This document shows positions 1 to 9,506 of a stretch of 64,000 bases of DNA, piece after piece. Origin of the DNA: Anaerolineae bacterium (GTDB lineage: Bacteria; Chloroflexota; Anaerolineae; Aggregatilineales; Phototrophicaceae); assembly GCA_022843385.1 (NCBI GenBank), contig JALHNT010000001.1:276362-340361 (forward strand), in the 5' to 3' direction. Positions within the stretch are counted from its first letter, which is position 1. Each line of letters begins with the position of its first letter. Below the pieces are notes generated by a model. The model searched no databases. It was not told the DNA's origin and worked only from the letters and a program-made list of their open reading frames with translations. Position numbers and translations under genes: made by a program.

Positions 1-1690
1 TCGCGTCAATGGCTGACGTGGGTTCATCCAAGATCAGGATGGGCGCGTCACGGAAGAATGCGCGTGCCAGTGCAATCCGCTGCCACTGCCCGACGGAGGG
101 ATTGGTGCCACCCTCATAGCTCTTGTCCAGCACCGTGTCTAATCCGTGTGCGTAAGCATTCAAAAAGTCTTCAGCATCGGCCTTGTAAATTGCACGCTTG
201 ACCTGTTCAGCATTGCCCATGCCATCCACATCCCCCAGTTCGATATTGGTGCGGGCGCTGAACTGCCCATACTGGATGAACTGCTGAAACAGCACGCCGA
301 TCTGTCGATACCAGCTTTCAAAATCGAGGTCACGCAGGTCTACGCCATTGATAAGGATTTGCCCATCCGTCACATCATAGAAGCGACACAGGAGTTTGAT
401 GAGCGTCGATTTGCCGGCACCGTTAACACCAACCAGGGCAACATGGGTGCCGGGTTCGATGATGAGGTTGAAGGCCTTGAGTACGGGCCGGTCTGTGTCC
501 GGGTAAGCGAATGTTACATTTCTGAACTCAATATGCGGTGGTTTGCCATCAAGACTCAAACGCTGGATGCCGGGTTTGACCGTCGTCGGCAGGTCAAAGT
601 AGTCGAACAAATCGGCAAGGTACAGCCCATCCTCGTAGTAGGAACTGAGATTGCGAAAGAATTCCCCCAGCGCCGCAGAAAACTGCATCAGTGCGCCCAT
701 ATAGAAGGTGAGCAGACCAACGGTGATCTGTCCGCTGAGTGCTGCGACGATGGCAGCGATCCAGAAGACGGTGGTGCCAATGATAGACAGGCTGCCCACC
801 AGCGACTCGATCAGTGTGCGGCGGGTTGCATCTTTGCGTTCTTTGCTGATAAAGCGGTCGTAAATTTCCTGCACGACATTGAGGAGATACTGACGGGTGC
901 GAAATATTCGCAGTTCCATGAGCGTATGCTCATTGCTCAACAACTCCGACGATTGAAAGAACCGACGGCGGTCGGTGGCGTTGGCTTCCCAGATCAGCCA
1001 TGTTCCGGTTCCCAGCTTGAGATAGGCGATCAGCGCCGGGAGAGTCGTCAGCACGACCAGCAGGAAAGCAGGGAGCGAAAAGCTGAGGATAATCGACATG
1101 CTCGTGAAGATCGTGACGAGATTCCCGCTCAGGTAAACGGTACGGTTGACAACTTCTGCTGGTTTCCATTGATAGCTGTCATTGGCCTTCTGGATGGTGT
1201 TGCTGCTCTCCAGATTTTCATAGTGAGCGATATCCAGCGTTGCGGATTTGTGCAGATAGCGCAGCGTCAGCCCACGTGCCAGGTTATAGCGGTTGATCTG
1301 GTCGGTATAGCTAACGAGTGTCTCGACCAGACGACTGCCGATATTGGCAGCGATCACCAGCAGGATGAATGGAAAAAGAACTTCCAGCAAACGGTTTTCA
1401 GGTGGCAGTCCTAGCAGACGGATAATCTCGTCCAGTACCAGACTTTCTAGATAGGTGATGGCGAATGGCAGCACCGAAAATAGCGCGACCACAACGAACA
1501 TCACGGGCAGCGCTACCGGGCTGACCTCGAAACCGAGTCTCAGCAGCCGCCATACCGCTTTCGCAACCTTAAGCCGGGAATGCTTGACTTCAGATGCCTG
1601 GGTATCATCAACCATCTCATCCGTTTCAACGTTCATTTCAGTCGTTTCGTTGTCCATTAGCTGCTCTTTATAATGGGCAAAATCGGTCAT
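1..1690 (-). CDS. ABC exporter, fused membrane and ATPase domains (C-terminus cut off by window edge)
   Basis: Reading the minus strand gives about 563 uninterrupted codons from an ATG at 1690 to the window edge. The first ~340 residues are rich in hydrophobic segments (exporter transmembrane domain). An ATPase domain follows, with Walker A GVNGAGKST near residue 418, a signature of unusual form SVGQWQ in place of LSGGQ near residue 530, and Walker B ILILDEP just before the edge. This order is that of a half-size type IV ABC exporter, which would dimerise and export a lipid, peptide or drug. The substrate cannot be read. The frame stays open upstream to a GTG at 1768, but that stretch carries a CTTCGACAAGCT motif I take for a dispersed repeat, so ATG 1690 is preferred. 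Family certain, start uncertain. Confidence 0.85.
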   Translation of the reverse strand, partial: MTDFAHYKEQLMDNETTEMNVETDEMVDDTQASEVKHSRLKVAKAVWRLLRLGFEVSPVALPVMFVVVALFSVLPFAITYLESLVLDEIIRLLGLPPENRLLEVLFPFILLVIAANIGSRLVETLVSYTDQINRYNLARGLTLRYLHKSATLDIAHYENLESSNTIQKANDSYQWKPAEVVNRTVYLSGNLVTIFTSMSIILSFSLPAFLLVVLTTLPALIAYLKLGTGTWLIWEANATDRRRFFQSSELLSNEHTLMELRIFRTRQYLLNVVQEIYDRFISKERKDATRRTLIESLVGSLSIIGTTVFWIAAIVAALSGQITVGLLTFYMGALMQFSAALGEFFRNLSSYYEDGLYLADLFDYFDLPTTVKPGIQRLSLDGKPPHIEFRNVTFAYPDTDRPVLKAFNLIIEPGTHVALVGVNGAGKSTLIKLLCRFYDVTDGQILINGVDLRDLDFESWYRQIGVLFQQFIQYGQFSARTNIELGDVDGMGNAEQVKRAIYKADAEDFLNAYAHGLDTVLDKSYEGGTNPSVGQWQRIALARAFFRDAPILILDEPTSAIDA

Positions 1691-1801
1691 ATCGGCGAGG
1701 AACTTGAGGATGCTCTTGTAATTCTTGCTCGGCTCTCCAATTGTTTCGGGTTCAGCTTGTCGAAGCACTCATACCGCTGTTGTGCCAGGCGGCTCACTGA
1801 A

Positions 1802-2464
1802 CTAAGCAAGTCCTAGCGCCGGAATAAGGATGGGCACATTGAAAAGGAAATGAAGCAATATGCACGCCCATAAATTTTTCCGCCATAGATACAAAATGTA
1901 AATTAAGATGGTTCCTATCCCCTGATAGAGAAGCCATTCCACACCGAAAAATGTAATGTGTGGCAGGATAAATACAACAAAACTTATGAGGACTGCCAGT
2001 CCCTTTTTTCCTGTTAGTTCACGCAGTCGTTCTATTGGATAGCCCCGAAACAAAATCTCTTCCGTGATTGCAGTCGTGAAGATGACCATGATAAGTAACG
2101 GTATGGGTAATTCAACGAGCGTTGCAATGCCTTCATTCGGTGGCTGTGGCAAAATCATGCTTATCAACCACGAGTAGGTCATGCCAATGCCCCAGAAGTA
2201 AAATGCCCACTCCACATCTTTCTGGGTGGGTCGGATGAGCAAAATAGATGTTAATCGTCTCCGCTCAATAAAGAGGATGTATAGCACAAGAAGACTGACA
2301 GCCAGCCAATTCCACAAAATTACAGAGGGTGGACCCTCCGGCCCGATTGTTACCCTTAGTGTATTGAGGATGGTATGGATATATTGAGGCAGATAGGCAA
2401 TTGCGAGACCAACAATTATGACCGTGATGTAGCGGAATTGATTATTTGTCGTTTTATTCTGCAT
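1802..2464 (-). CDS. CPBP family intramembrane metalloprotease
   Basis: A 220-residue membrane protein with the CPBP (type II CAAX prenyl protease/Rce1-like) motifs: EEILFRG, whose two glutamates and arginine are the diagnostic catalytic set, then a histidine in PHITFFG and a late HFLFN motif. Several hydrophobic segments surround them. In bacteria this family includes maturation proteases and self-immunity proteins for peptide toxins; no substrate is suggested here. The start is ATG 2464. A longer reading to 2545 would overlap the upstream AraC gene by 74 bases and has no support. Only 7 bases separate it from the AraC stop, so the two are almost certainly cotranscribed. Confidence 0.85.
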   Translation of the reverse strand: MQNKTTNNQFRYITVIIVGLAIAYLPQYIHTILNTLRVTIGPEGPPSVILWNWLAVSLLVLYILFIERRRLTSILLIRPTQKDVEWAFYFWGIGMTYSWLISMILPQPPNEGIATLVELPIPLLIMVIFTTAITEEILFRGYPIERLRELTGKKGLAVLISFVVFILPHITFFGVEWLLYQGIGTILIYILYLWRKNLWACILLHFLFNVPILIPALGLA

Positions 2465-2471
2465 AGTGAAG

Positions 2472-3356
2472 CTACTTTCTTCGAGTGTTCTTTGTAATAG
2501 GAATCCACAGTTCACAGGCAAAATCAGCAGCGTCCATGTCCTCATATTCGGTCCATACCAGGTGCGGCCCTTCGTTCACCTGATAGCCTACCGTCGGCAT
2601 CCATTCGCTGTACACGCGTTCCCAGACCTCATTCAGGGATTGTGGAAACGCGCCACGCACGAGAAAGACCCCCCATTTAGATGCAGCGACAGGCAACACT
2701 CTCCACTGTGACGACGAGGGTTTTGTACTGGCGACTCCAATGTAGTAATCGATCAGCGTGCCTTCGTGCTGCTGTTCGACACAGGGAAGCAGCACAGCGT
2801 CGAGTAGCCCATACGGCTCAATGTCTGACAGGGCATCCAAGGCTTCAATATCCTCGGCGGATAAACTCTCCCACATTCGAACGACTTCCATATTCATGCC
2901 CTCGTATAGAAGTGGGATACGATCATGGATACCGATGATCGAAAACGTGGGTTTTTCGACGATTCGATATTCCATCGGGGCACCACCGCGCACGGTCAAC
3001 TGGAAAGTCATCGGTGGGAATGCCTTCAGCGCCACATCCGTCGTCCGAGCTTCACTGGGCGTGATGCCATGCAGTGCTTGAAATGCTCGTGAAAACGCAT
3101 CTGCCGAGCCATATCTGTACTTCACCGCGATATCAACAATCCGAACATTGTGGTGATGCAGTTCGAGCAGGGCTTGTGACAACCGGCGGCGGCGTATGTA
3201 GTCGCTCAGGCTCAATCCCGCGAGTGATGCGAACATGCGGCGAAAGTGATACTCAGAGCAGCACGCCAGACGGACAACCATGTCAAAATCAATGTCTTCT
3301 GCCAGATGGGCTTCGATGTACTGCATGGCGAGATTAAATTGTTTGAGCGCATCCAT
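2472..3356 (-). CDS. AraC-family regulator with GyrI-like effector domain
   Basis: A 294-residue protein. The N-terminal ~100 residues form the two helix-turn-helix AraC DNA-binding domain (EYHFRRMF in the first, ADAFSRAFQ and GITPSEAR in the second). The C-terminal ~160 residues resemble the GyrI/Rob effector-binding fold (EYRIVEKPTFSIIGI, late YEDMDAADFACELWIPI). That arrangement is the Rob/BmrR-like type that binds small hydrophobic compounds. ATG 3356 is chosen because AAGGAGA lies 9 bases before it; the extension to 3446 is Cys/Phe-rich and unlike the family. It probably controls the CPBP gene that follows it. Confidence 0.85.
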   Translation of the reverse strand: MDALKQFNLAMQYIEAHLAEDIDFDMVVRLACCSEYHFRRMFASLAGLSLSDYIRRRRLSQALLELHHHNVRIVDIAVKYRYGSADAFSRAFQALHGITPSEARTTDVALKAFPPMTFQLTVRGGAPMEYRIVEKPTFSIIGIHDRIPLLYEGMNMEVVRMWESLSAEDIEALDALSDIEPYGLLDAVLLPCVEQQHEGTLIDYYIGVASTKPSSSQWRVLPVAASKWGVFLVRGAFPQSLNEVWERVYSEWMPTVGYQVNEGPHLVWTEYEDMDAADFACELWIPITKNTRRK

Positions 3357-3712
3357 GATGATGTTCTCCTTTTCAAAAACATCATAGCAAAAACGCACCA
3401 CCAACATCCGACAATTGTGGTAGAGGAATTGTCGGTGGGACCGCATTCCTACGAGGTGTGAAGCATGTATCGGTTCAGAGGGTGTGTAATTGCTTTATGC
3501 AACAAAAACGTCTCTCGTCATTGAGGGGCATCGTCTTGCTCCGCAGCGGGGTTCAAGACAAGACGCCATCGATTAACGTCTGATGGCTCTGTCGATCCGG
3601 CCGCTATACCGACACCAACACGGGATCCGTTAAGCTCTCTTGTTGGTAGATATGGCTGATCGAGATTTCAAAGTGATCAGAGGGGGATTGTGTCATCTTG
3701 AGTCGCAATCAA
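3357..3712. other. intergenic region, no gene recognised
   Basis: About 350 bases between the AraC start and the response-regulator stop. It should contain the AraC promoter on the minus strand. I see no convincing ORF, RNA gene or long palindrome. A stretch around 3515-3570 (GAGGGGCATCGTCTTG...CAAGACAAGACGCC) can form an imperfect hairpin. Confidence 0.5.
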
Positions 3713-4366
3713 TCACAGCTCTCCCACCTGCACCAATCCGTAACGTAAAGCGAGCAGCGCTGCCTGCGTCCGATCCGTGACTTCCAGCTTGGTGAAGATG
3801 GTGCTGATGTAATTGCGCACGGTGCCGTCGGAGAGATGTACCTTCTCGGCAATCGCCCCGTTGCTGAAGCCACGCGCAATCAGGCGCAATATCTCAAGCT
3901 CACGACTGTTCAACTGCTCCAGAATGCGTGCTTGCGGCAGCGGGATATTGTTGGCGACGTAATCAAACAGCTTGCGCGTCATCTTTGGGTCTACTGGAGT
4001 GTCGCCTGCCAATGTCGCTCGGATCGCCTTGAACAGATCCTCTGAGGGCGCATCCTTCAGGAGATAGCCATTCGCCCCGCTGCGGATGGCATCGAAGAGC
4101 CATTCATCATCACTGTGGGTGGTCAACACCAACACCTTGACCTGGGGATAACGCCGCTTGATGCTTGCTGTAGCCTGGATACCATCCATGATCGGCATCT
4201 TCAAATCCATCAGCACCACATCAGGAGATTCTCGTTCGATCATCTGCAGCGCCTTGTCCCCGTCTTCCGCCGCTCCGATCACCGTGAAGTCCGGGTTGGA
4301 ACTCAGGATCAGCGTCAGTCCTTCACGGATCATGTCCTGGTCATCACAAATAAGGATTCGCATCAT
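3713..4366 (-). CDS. NarL/FixJ-family response regulator
   Basis: A 217-residue two-component response regulator. The receiver domain covers residues 1-120, with acidic pocket D8/D9, phosphoacceptor D54 (VVLMDLKMP) and the conserved lysine in LLKDAPS. A LuxR-type helix-turn-helix lies at about 150-205 (LNSRELEILRLIARGFSN...GTVRNYIS). Phosphorylated members of this family bind DNA as dimers. Its 5' end overlaps the upstream kinase gene by 23 bases, which makes that kinase the obvious partner. Targets are unknown; the divergent heme/copper operon starting at 5887 is one candidate. Confidence 0.93.
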   Translation of the reverse strand: MMRILICDDQDMIREGLTLILSSNPDFTVIGAAEDGDKALQMIERESPDVVLMDLKMPIMDGIQATASIKRRYPQVKVLVLTTHSDDEWLFDAIRSGANGYLLKDAPSEDLFKAIRATLAGDTPVDPKMTRKLFDYVANNIPLPQARILEQLNSRELEILRLIARGFSNGAIAEKVHLSDGTVRNYISTIFTKLEVTDRTQAALLALRYGLVQVGEL

Positions 4367-5660
4367 GAGCTTTGCTTTCTGGCAGCGTGATAGTCACCGT
4401 CGTGCCTTTGCCCTGGGCACTCGTCACCTGCACGGTGGCGTCGATCAATTGCGCGCGTTCAACCATACCCTGTAAGCCGAAGTGTCCCTCGGCGGGTGTA
4501 TCCTGCACGATAAATCCTGCACCATCATCGGTAACGGTAATCACCAATTGCTCTCCTGTGCGGACCATTCGAATGGTTAACGTGTTGGCATGGGCATGTC
4601 GTGCGGCATTGAACATGGCTTCCTGCACAATCCGATACAACCCATGCTCGACTGCTGCCTGATAGATCAGCGGTGGGGCGTCGGCATGGATAGTGATTCG
4701 CAGCGGATAACGATTCATCAGGGAGTCGGCTAACGCAGTGATGGCATCGAGCAAATTCTCGTGATCCAGCGGTCCAGCACGCAGTGCCTGTAATGCCCGG
4801 CGGGTTTCTGCCAAGCCGTCGCGCATCATGGCCGTCGATTTCACGATCATTTGTTGTGCCTTTTGCGGCTGCTTCTCCCAGATCAGGCTTACTGCTTCCA
4901 ACTGAACGGTGGCAGCCGAGAGGGTATGTGCCAGTGTATCGTGCAGTTCACGTGCCAGGCGGGTGCGCTCACGACTGGTAGCCAATTGTTCGCGCATTAT
5001 CGCGTATTCCTGCAATTTGGCATTCGCTTCCAGCAGATGACGCTGCTGATCTAGCTGGATACGCACGATCTGGTTAATCATCACCCCCGTCACCACGTGC
5101 AGCATGGTGCGGAAGATGATGAGGGCGAATGTGAGCAGGAAGAGCATGAAGTGCTGACGAAAGAGGAGTGCCGACATCACCAGATCGAAGATGAGGATAC
5201 CGGTGCAGTACCAGAAGAGCACCGATCGCGAATATGCCCAACCGACGATGATGAGTGGAACGATAAGCACCAGAATGGTTTGATTGACGATGCCCAGTAT
5301 CAAGGTGTCTTGCAGCCCGGTAACTGCGATTTGGCTGGAGGTCAATAATTCCAGTTGATTGAAAGACCAATAGAGTGTCAGATTTTGCAGCAGCAGGGGC
5401 ATCACCGTTGCCCAGGCGATGGCAACGGGCAAATAGTATTTGTCCAGGCGGGTTTTGAGCGTTGGCAGGGAAAGATAGATGACCAGCAGGAATGCCTCAA
5501 CCACGCTGCTGCTGCGAAGCGCGGGCAGCAGGTAAGTGCGCTCGCCTGGCAGGAGCAGAAACAGGATGGCGACCAGCAAGCGGATGGCCGCCAGCGCACG
5601 GAAGATTGCCAGCAGGCGATTTTGGATATCGGTTTGCGTGGGCAGGTTATTGACGAGCAT
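4344..5660 (-). CDS. NarL-type sensor histidine kinase (HisKA_3)
   Basis: A 438-residue membrane kinase. About six hydrophobic segments fill the first ~200 residues, with no large periplasmic domain, so the signal is probably sensed in or at the membrane. A short linker helix leads to the HisKA_3 dimerisation domain with phosphoacceptor H240 (ARELHDTLAH). The ATPase domain follows, with N-box QEAMFNAARHA and G1 box DDGAGF. ATG 5660 is preferred over a TTG at 5741, since neither has a clear ribosome site and the extra 27 residues lack family features. It overlaps the response regulator gene. Confidence 0.9.
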   Translation of the reverse strand: MLVNNLPTQTDIQNRLLAIFRALAAIRLLVAILFLLLPGERTYLLPALRSSSVVEAFLLVIYLSLPTLKTRLDKYYLPVAIAWATVMPLLLQNLTLYWSFNQLELLTSSQIAVTGLQDTLILGIVNQTILVLIVPLIIVGWAYSRSVLFWYCTGILIFDLVMSALLFRQHFMLFLLTFALIIFRTMLHVVTGVMINQIVRIQLDQQRHLLEANAKLQEYAIMREQLATSRERTRLARELHDTLAHTLSAATVQLEAVSLIWEKQPQKAQQMIVKSTAMMRDGLAETRRALQALRAGPLDHENLLDAITALADSLMNRYPLRITIHADAPPLIYQAAVEHGLYRIVQEAMFNAARHAHANTLTIRMVRTGEQLVITVTDDGAGFIVQDTPAEGHFGLQGMVERAQLIDATVQVTSAQGKGTTVTITLPESKAHDANPYL

Positions 5661-5886
5661 GCAGGTTTCAGGACGACTTTCACTGGCGCAGGGTAGCACC
5701 TCACTTCCGATTATAGCACTCTCCAGCAGATCGGTTCCCAACTAATGACAATACGCCATGCAGACATGACCCGTGTCACATGGCCCATGACGGGTGTCAA
5801 CCCAATTGATGACGCGCAGCAATTGGTGTGAAGGCGAAGCTGATGCTTTACTCAAAAGACACTTTGTTTATGGCGAGGAATGGTCC

Positions 5887-7590
5887 ATGACCCTACAACG
5901 TAAGCGCTTTTTTGGGATTGCAGCTCTGCTGGTCATTATCAGTGGACTCACATCCGTCTGGATGGTTGTTGCTCACGGAGAGCCGACACCTACCCCCGGA
6001 GGAGAAGGTGCTGCGAGCGGCACGCTGGATTATGTGCCGACCTATTACGAACACATCGCTCCGATCCTGGAAACCAACTGCATGAGTTGCCATGTCGAAG
6101 GGGAGTTCGGACATGATGTTTTCGAGATGGATACACCCGACGAAGTGGTCACAGGTGCTGAGGACATCGCCCTGGTGGTCAGCACCGGCTATATGCCGCC
6201 CTGGCCGCCTGGTGAAGCCAGCCCTCACTTTCTTTATGACCGCAGCCTGACTGATGAGCAAATCCTGCAAATCCTCACCTGGTCGGAAGCCGGTGCCCCA
6301 TTGGGTGATGAATCGGTAGAGCCAGCAATCGTTCCCACCCATGTTGAGCCAGTTATCGAAACGGATCTGCTCCTCTCAATGCCGGAACCCTACACCCCCA
6401 ACCAGGCATTGAACGATGACTACCGCTGCTTCCTGCTCGACCCAGGCTTCACCGAGCCAACCTACATTGTCGGCTATGACATCATCCCGGATAACACAGG
6501 GGCAGTGCATCATACTGTGTTGTTTCCAGGTGCTCCGGGCCAGCGTGCCGAAGCCGATAGGCTGAATGGCGCAGATGGTCAACCAGGGTGGCAATGCTTC
6601 GGTGGCAGTGGTTTGAATGCTGGCGGCCCAGATATGGGTATGCTGCGCCCCTTGCTGCCCATCTTCGCCCAGGTAGGTGGGCTTGGGCAGATGCGCCAAC
6701 TCTTGCAGGCCGAAGATGCGGTCGCTCAGTTGGATGCTGCTATTGCCGCTGTCGATACTGATGGCAGCCTCAGTGCGCGCATTGCGGCCGTTGGCGGGAC
6801 TGAATCGCTGGTGGGATTGCTTAGTCAGGCTTTGCTCACCAATCAAAACGCGCCCGATCAACCCGTCACCGGGGTGATTGGAGCCTGGGTACCCGGCAGC
6901 ACCCCCTCCCAGTTCCCGCCGAACACGGGCTTGCTCATCCCGGCGGGTGGGTTCATCATCATGCAAATGCACTACAACACACAGGCCAATGACGAACCCG
7001 ACCAATCCCAATTGATCCTGGATACTGCAACCGGTGAGGGAATTGCTGCGGCCCGCGTCCTCGATATCAACGGCCCGGTGGAAATCCCCTGCCCAGCCGG
7101 TGTGACCGGCGACGCCTGCGACCGCGCCAATGCAAATTACGATAATTCAGATACACTGCTGGCGATTTGTGGTCAAACCCTGGCTGAATATGCCAACCAG
7201 GATCCGACTAACGCCATCTCCACCTGCAACTATGTGGTTCCCACCAGCGGTTGGGCGCTCTCAATCATGAGCCATCAGCATAAGCTGGGTAAATCCACCA
7301 ACACCGTCCTCAACCCGGATACTCCGGAAGCGCAAGTCCTGATCGATATTCCAGTGTGGGATTTCGACTGGCAAGGGAGTTACTGGTTCGCAGAGCCGGT
7401 TTGGTTGGATCAAGGGGATATCATCCGCCTGACCTGCGTGTATGACAACAGCATCACCCGCAGCAACCCGGAACCGCGCTATATCGTCGCCGGGGAAGGT
7501 ACCACCGACGAAATGTGTCTGAACTTCATCACTATTCTGCCAGCCGAACCCGGTTCACCGATGCCGATGATGGCTGCACCGAATTCATGA
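5887..7590 (+). CDS. secreted heme c / copper type II monooxygenase-like protein
   Basis: A 567-residue exported protein. An N-terminal hydrophobic signal or anchor (residues 5-25) precedes one heme c site, C65-M-S-C68-H69. The larger C-terminal part has a full set of ligands matching peptidylglycine hydroxylating monooxygenase (PHM): H208 and H209 in VHHTVLF, H362 in MQMHYN, H463 and H465 in SHQHKLG, and M543 in DEMCLNF. In PHM the first three bind the CuH copper, and the HxH pair plus Met bind the catalytic CuM copper. The heme domain could deliver electrons in place of ascorbate; that is inference. ATG 5887 follows GAGGAA; a GTG at 5794 is less likely. YceI and esterase genes follow closely. 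Confidence 0.8.
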   Translation: MTLQRKRFFGIAALLVIISGLTSVWMVVAHGEPTPTPGGEGAASGTLDYVPTYYEHIAPILETNCMSCHVEGEFGHDVFEMDTPDEVVTGAEDIALVVSTGYMPPWPPGEASPHFLYDRSLTDEQILQILTWSEAGAPLGDESVEPAIVPTHVEPVIETDLLLSMPEPYTPNQALNDDYRCFLLDPGFTEPTYIVGYDIIPDNTGAVHHTVLFPGAPGQRAEADRLNGADGQPGWQCFGGSGLNAGGPDMGMLRPLLPIFAQVGGLGQMRQLLQAEDAVAQLDAAIAAVDTDGSLSARIAAVGGTESLVGLLSQALLTNQNAPDQPVTGVIGAWVPGSTPSQFPPNTGLLIPAGGFIIMQMHYNTQANDEPDQSQLILDTATGEGIAAARVLDINGPVEIPCPAGVTGDACDRANANYDNSDTLLAICGQTLAEYANQDPTNAISTCNYVVPTSGWALSIMSHQHKLGKSTNTVLNPDTPEAQVLIDIPVWDFDWQGSYWFAEPVWLDQGDIIRLTCVYDNSITRSNPEPRYIVAGEGTTDEMCLNFITILPAEPGSPMPMMAAPNS

Positions 7591-7614
7591 TGTTGTACCA
7601 GAGTGGAGCCAAAG

Positions 7615-8307
7615 ATGCCTAAACGAGTTGCATGGGGGATCGGGTTGGGATTAGTGGGCGTACCGGTGGTCATGGGCATCCTGCTGTACAACGCCTGGTT
7701 TGGTTTTGGTGATCCGCTCAGTGGCCCGGCCGTCGCCCCGACTCTTGAGTCGGGGACGAGCCGGGAGCAGCTCTACCGGATTGATCCGGCCCAATCGGTC
7801 GTCACCTATAGCGTGAATGAAATCTTCGTTGGGCAGGAAGTCAGCACAGCCGTCGGGCAGACCAGCCAGATCGCAGGGGACATCCTGCTTAATACGGCAG
7901 ATTACGCGCAAAGCCGGGTCGGCACAGTGGTCATCAATGTCGAGCAATTCACGTCTGACAGCGGATTGCGGGATCGGCGTATTCGGCGAGAATTTCTGGA
8001 GTCGAGCACTTACCCAGAAGCTGTATTCGTCCCACAGGAGTTGATTGGCTTCCCAGCAGAAATCGCCTTTGGCACCGCCTACACCTTCGATATGGTGGGC
8101 GACTTGACTATCAAGGAAACGACGCGCTCGGTGACGTGGTCTGTCACGGCGACGCTGGATGAAGATGCTCTGCGTGGGTCGGCAACCACGGTGATCCTGT
8201 TGTCTGAGTATGATGTGGGTCCGATTGATGTCGCCGGTTTGGTGACGACCTCGGATGATGTGAGTCTTGATTTCGAGTTTGTAGCACTTCGTTACCAGTC
8301 GGAATAA
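7615..8307 (+). CDS. YceI family lipocalin-like protein
   Basis: A 230-residue protein with an N-terminal hydrophobic segment (export signal or membrane anchor) followed by a YceI domain. The domain shows the typical opening YRIDPAQSVVTY, a mid-region SDSGLRDRRIRREFLESSTYPEA (described in parts: DSGLRDRRI, FLESSTYPEA) and GDLTIKETTRSVTW. YceI proteins are beta-barrels that bind polyisoprenoid lipids or quinone-like molecules in the periplasm. ATG 7615 is chosen because GGAG lies 6 bases before it. The gap to the upstream heme/copper gene is 24 bases, which suggests one transcript. Confidence 0.88.
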   Translation: MPKRVAWGIGLGLVGVPVVMGILLYNAWFGFGDPLSGPAVAPTLESGTSREQLYRIDPAQSVVTYSVNEIFVGQEVSTAVGQTSQIAGDILLNTADYAQSRVGTVVINVEQFTSDSGLRDRRIRREFLESSTYPEAVFVPQELIGFPAEIAFGTAYTFDMVGDLTIKETTRSVTWSVTATLDEDALRGSATTVILLSEYDVGPIDVAGLVTTSDDVSLDFEFVALRYQSE

Positions 8308-8332
8308 GTGCCAAACACGGAGGTCAAAATCT

Positions 8333-9349
8333 ATGCGGAGAATTCTCGTCCGATTGACAATCATACTTCTGGTTGTGGTGCTCGTCAGTTTCGGTCTGCT
8401 GGCTGTTTCTGCTGCACAAGCGGGATTGAGCATCCCGGCACAACTGGTGCGTGCTGTCCTGTTGCCCTCAGTACCTATCCCAACCGCGAATGACGCTGAT
8501 GGGCTGCGAGCATTAGTCGAAGCAAACCGAACACGCGGCCCCGCTCTTCCAACCGAATCCTTCCGTGCCCGATTCACTGTGCAGGAGGAGGCATTCAACG
8601 GAGAACGGTTGTGGACGATAGCGCCGCAGACCAACAGCAGCCAGCTTCACATCCTCTATATCCCCGGCAGCGCCTATATCAATGAGGTGTTGGCGCTGCA
8701 CTGGGATATTGTCGAACAACTGATTGAGCGCACGGATGCGACGCTCCTCCTGCCATTCTATCCACTTGCGCCAGAAAACGACTACCAGCCAGCCCACGAG
8801 ATGATCTCAGCGATTTATGAGCGTTTGGTTCAGCAGGTCGGAGCTGAAAATGTGGTTATTGTAGGTGACTCTGCAGGTGGGGGTATCGCGCTATCGCTGG
8901 CTCAGCAGTTACGAGATCAGGATCGTCCCCTTCCGGCAGCGTTGGTGCTGTTCTCCCCCTGGCTCGACGCGACTATGAGTGATCCAGCTCAACTCGTTAT
9001 CGATGAACGTGATTTTGTGCTTTCAATCAATACCTTGAGAATAGGTGGCGAATGGTGGGCGGGCGATTTGCCGACAAGCGATCCACGCATTAGCCCGCTC
9101 TATGGCCGGGTTGACGGATTGCCTCCCATAGCTGTTTTCACCGGAACGGATGACTTGCTCTATCCTGACTCCATTCGTCTTGCTGCCAAAGCAGGAACCG
9201 CAGGTATTCCGCTTACCCTGTTTGAATATCGTAACGAATTCCACGTTTGGATGGGTGTGTTTCCAAACATGATCCCCGAAGCAGCGCGTGCACTCGACGA
9301 GGCAGCAGCCTTTATCATGGAGCAGACAAATCAGGTAACTGCATCGTAG
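8333..9349 (+). CDS. alpha/beta hydrolase, HSL-like esterase
   Basis: A 338-residue protein with an N-terminal hydrophobic segment, so probably exported or membrane-anchored. It has an alpha/beta hydrolase core: nucleophile serine in GDSAGGG, acid in FTGTDDLLYPD and histidine in NEFHVWMG. This is the layout of the hormone-sensitive-lipase/acetyl-esterase group. The usual HGGG oxyanion motif is replaced by YIPGSAY, as in some steryl-deacetylase-like members. The start has GGAGG about 8 bases upstream. It follows the YceI gene by 25 bases and is likely the third gene of the operon. Substrate unknown. Confidence 0.85.
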   Translation: MRRILVRLTIILLVVVLVSFGLLAVSAAQAGLSIPAQLVRAVLLPSVPIPTANDADGLRALVEANRTRGPALPTESFRARFTVQEEAFNGERLWTIAPQTNSSQLHILYIPGSAYINEVLALHWDIVEQLIERTDATLLLPFYPLAPENDYQPAHEMISAIYERLVQQVGAENVVIVGDSAGGGIALSLAQQLRDQDRPLPAALVLFSPWLDATMSDPAQLVIDERDFVLSINTLRIGGEWWAGDLPTSDPRISPLYGRVDGLPPIAVFTGTDDLLYPDSIRLAAKAGTAGIPLTLFEYRNEFHVWMGVFPNMIPEAARALDEAAAFIMEQTNQVTAS

Positions 9350-9506
9350 TCAACAATCTATGTGCTTAAGGTGAGTTGTCTTATTTCTCTGCCTGAATTC
9401 GAATCAGGAACTCAGCGGCAAATGCGATTGCTCTGCTGGTCATGCGCCTTACTGAATTCTCTGTAATGGCGGTGTGTCTGTGAGTAGTGACGAGGTATCT
9501 GACGGA

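Noticed and set aside
146..1414. 422-codon plus-strand frame
   Set aside because: It lies antisense to the ABC exporter, which has Walker and signature motifs in the other strand; the plus frame has no family pattern.
1741..1768. Upstream GTG start for the ABC exporter
   Set aside because: The extra codons carry a CTTCGACAAGCT sequence typical of dispersed repeats and no ribosome site.
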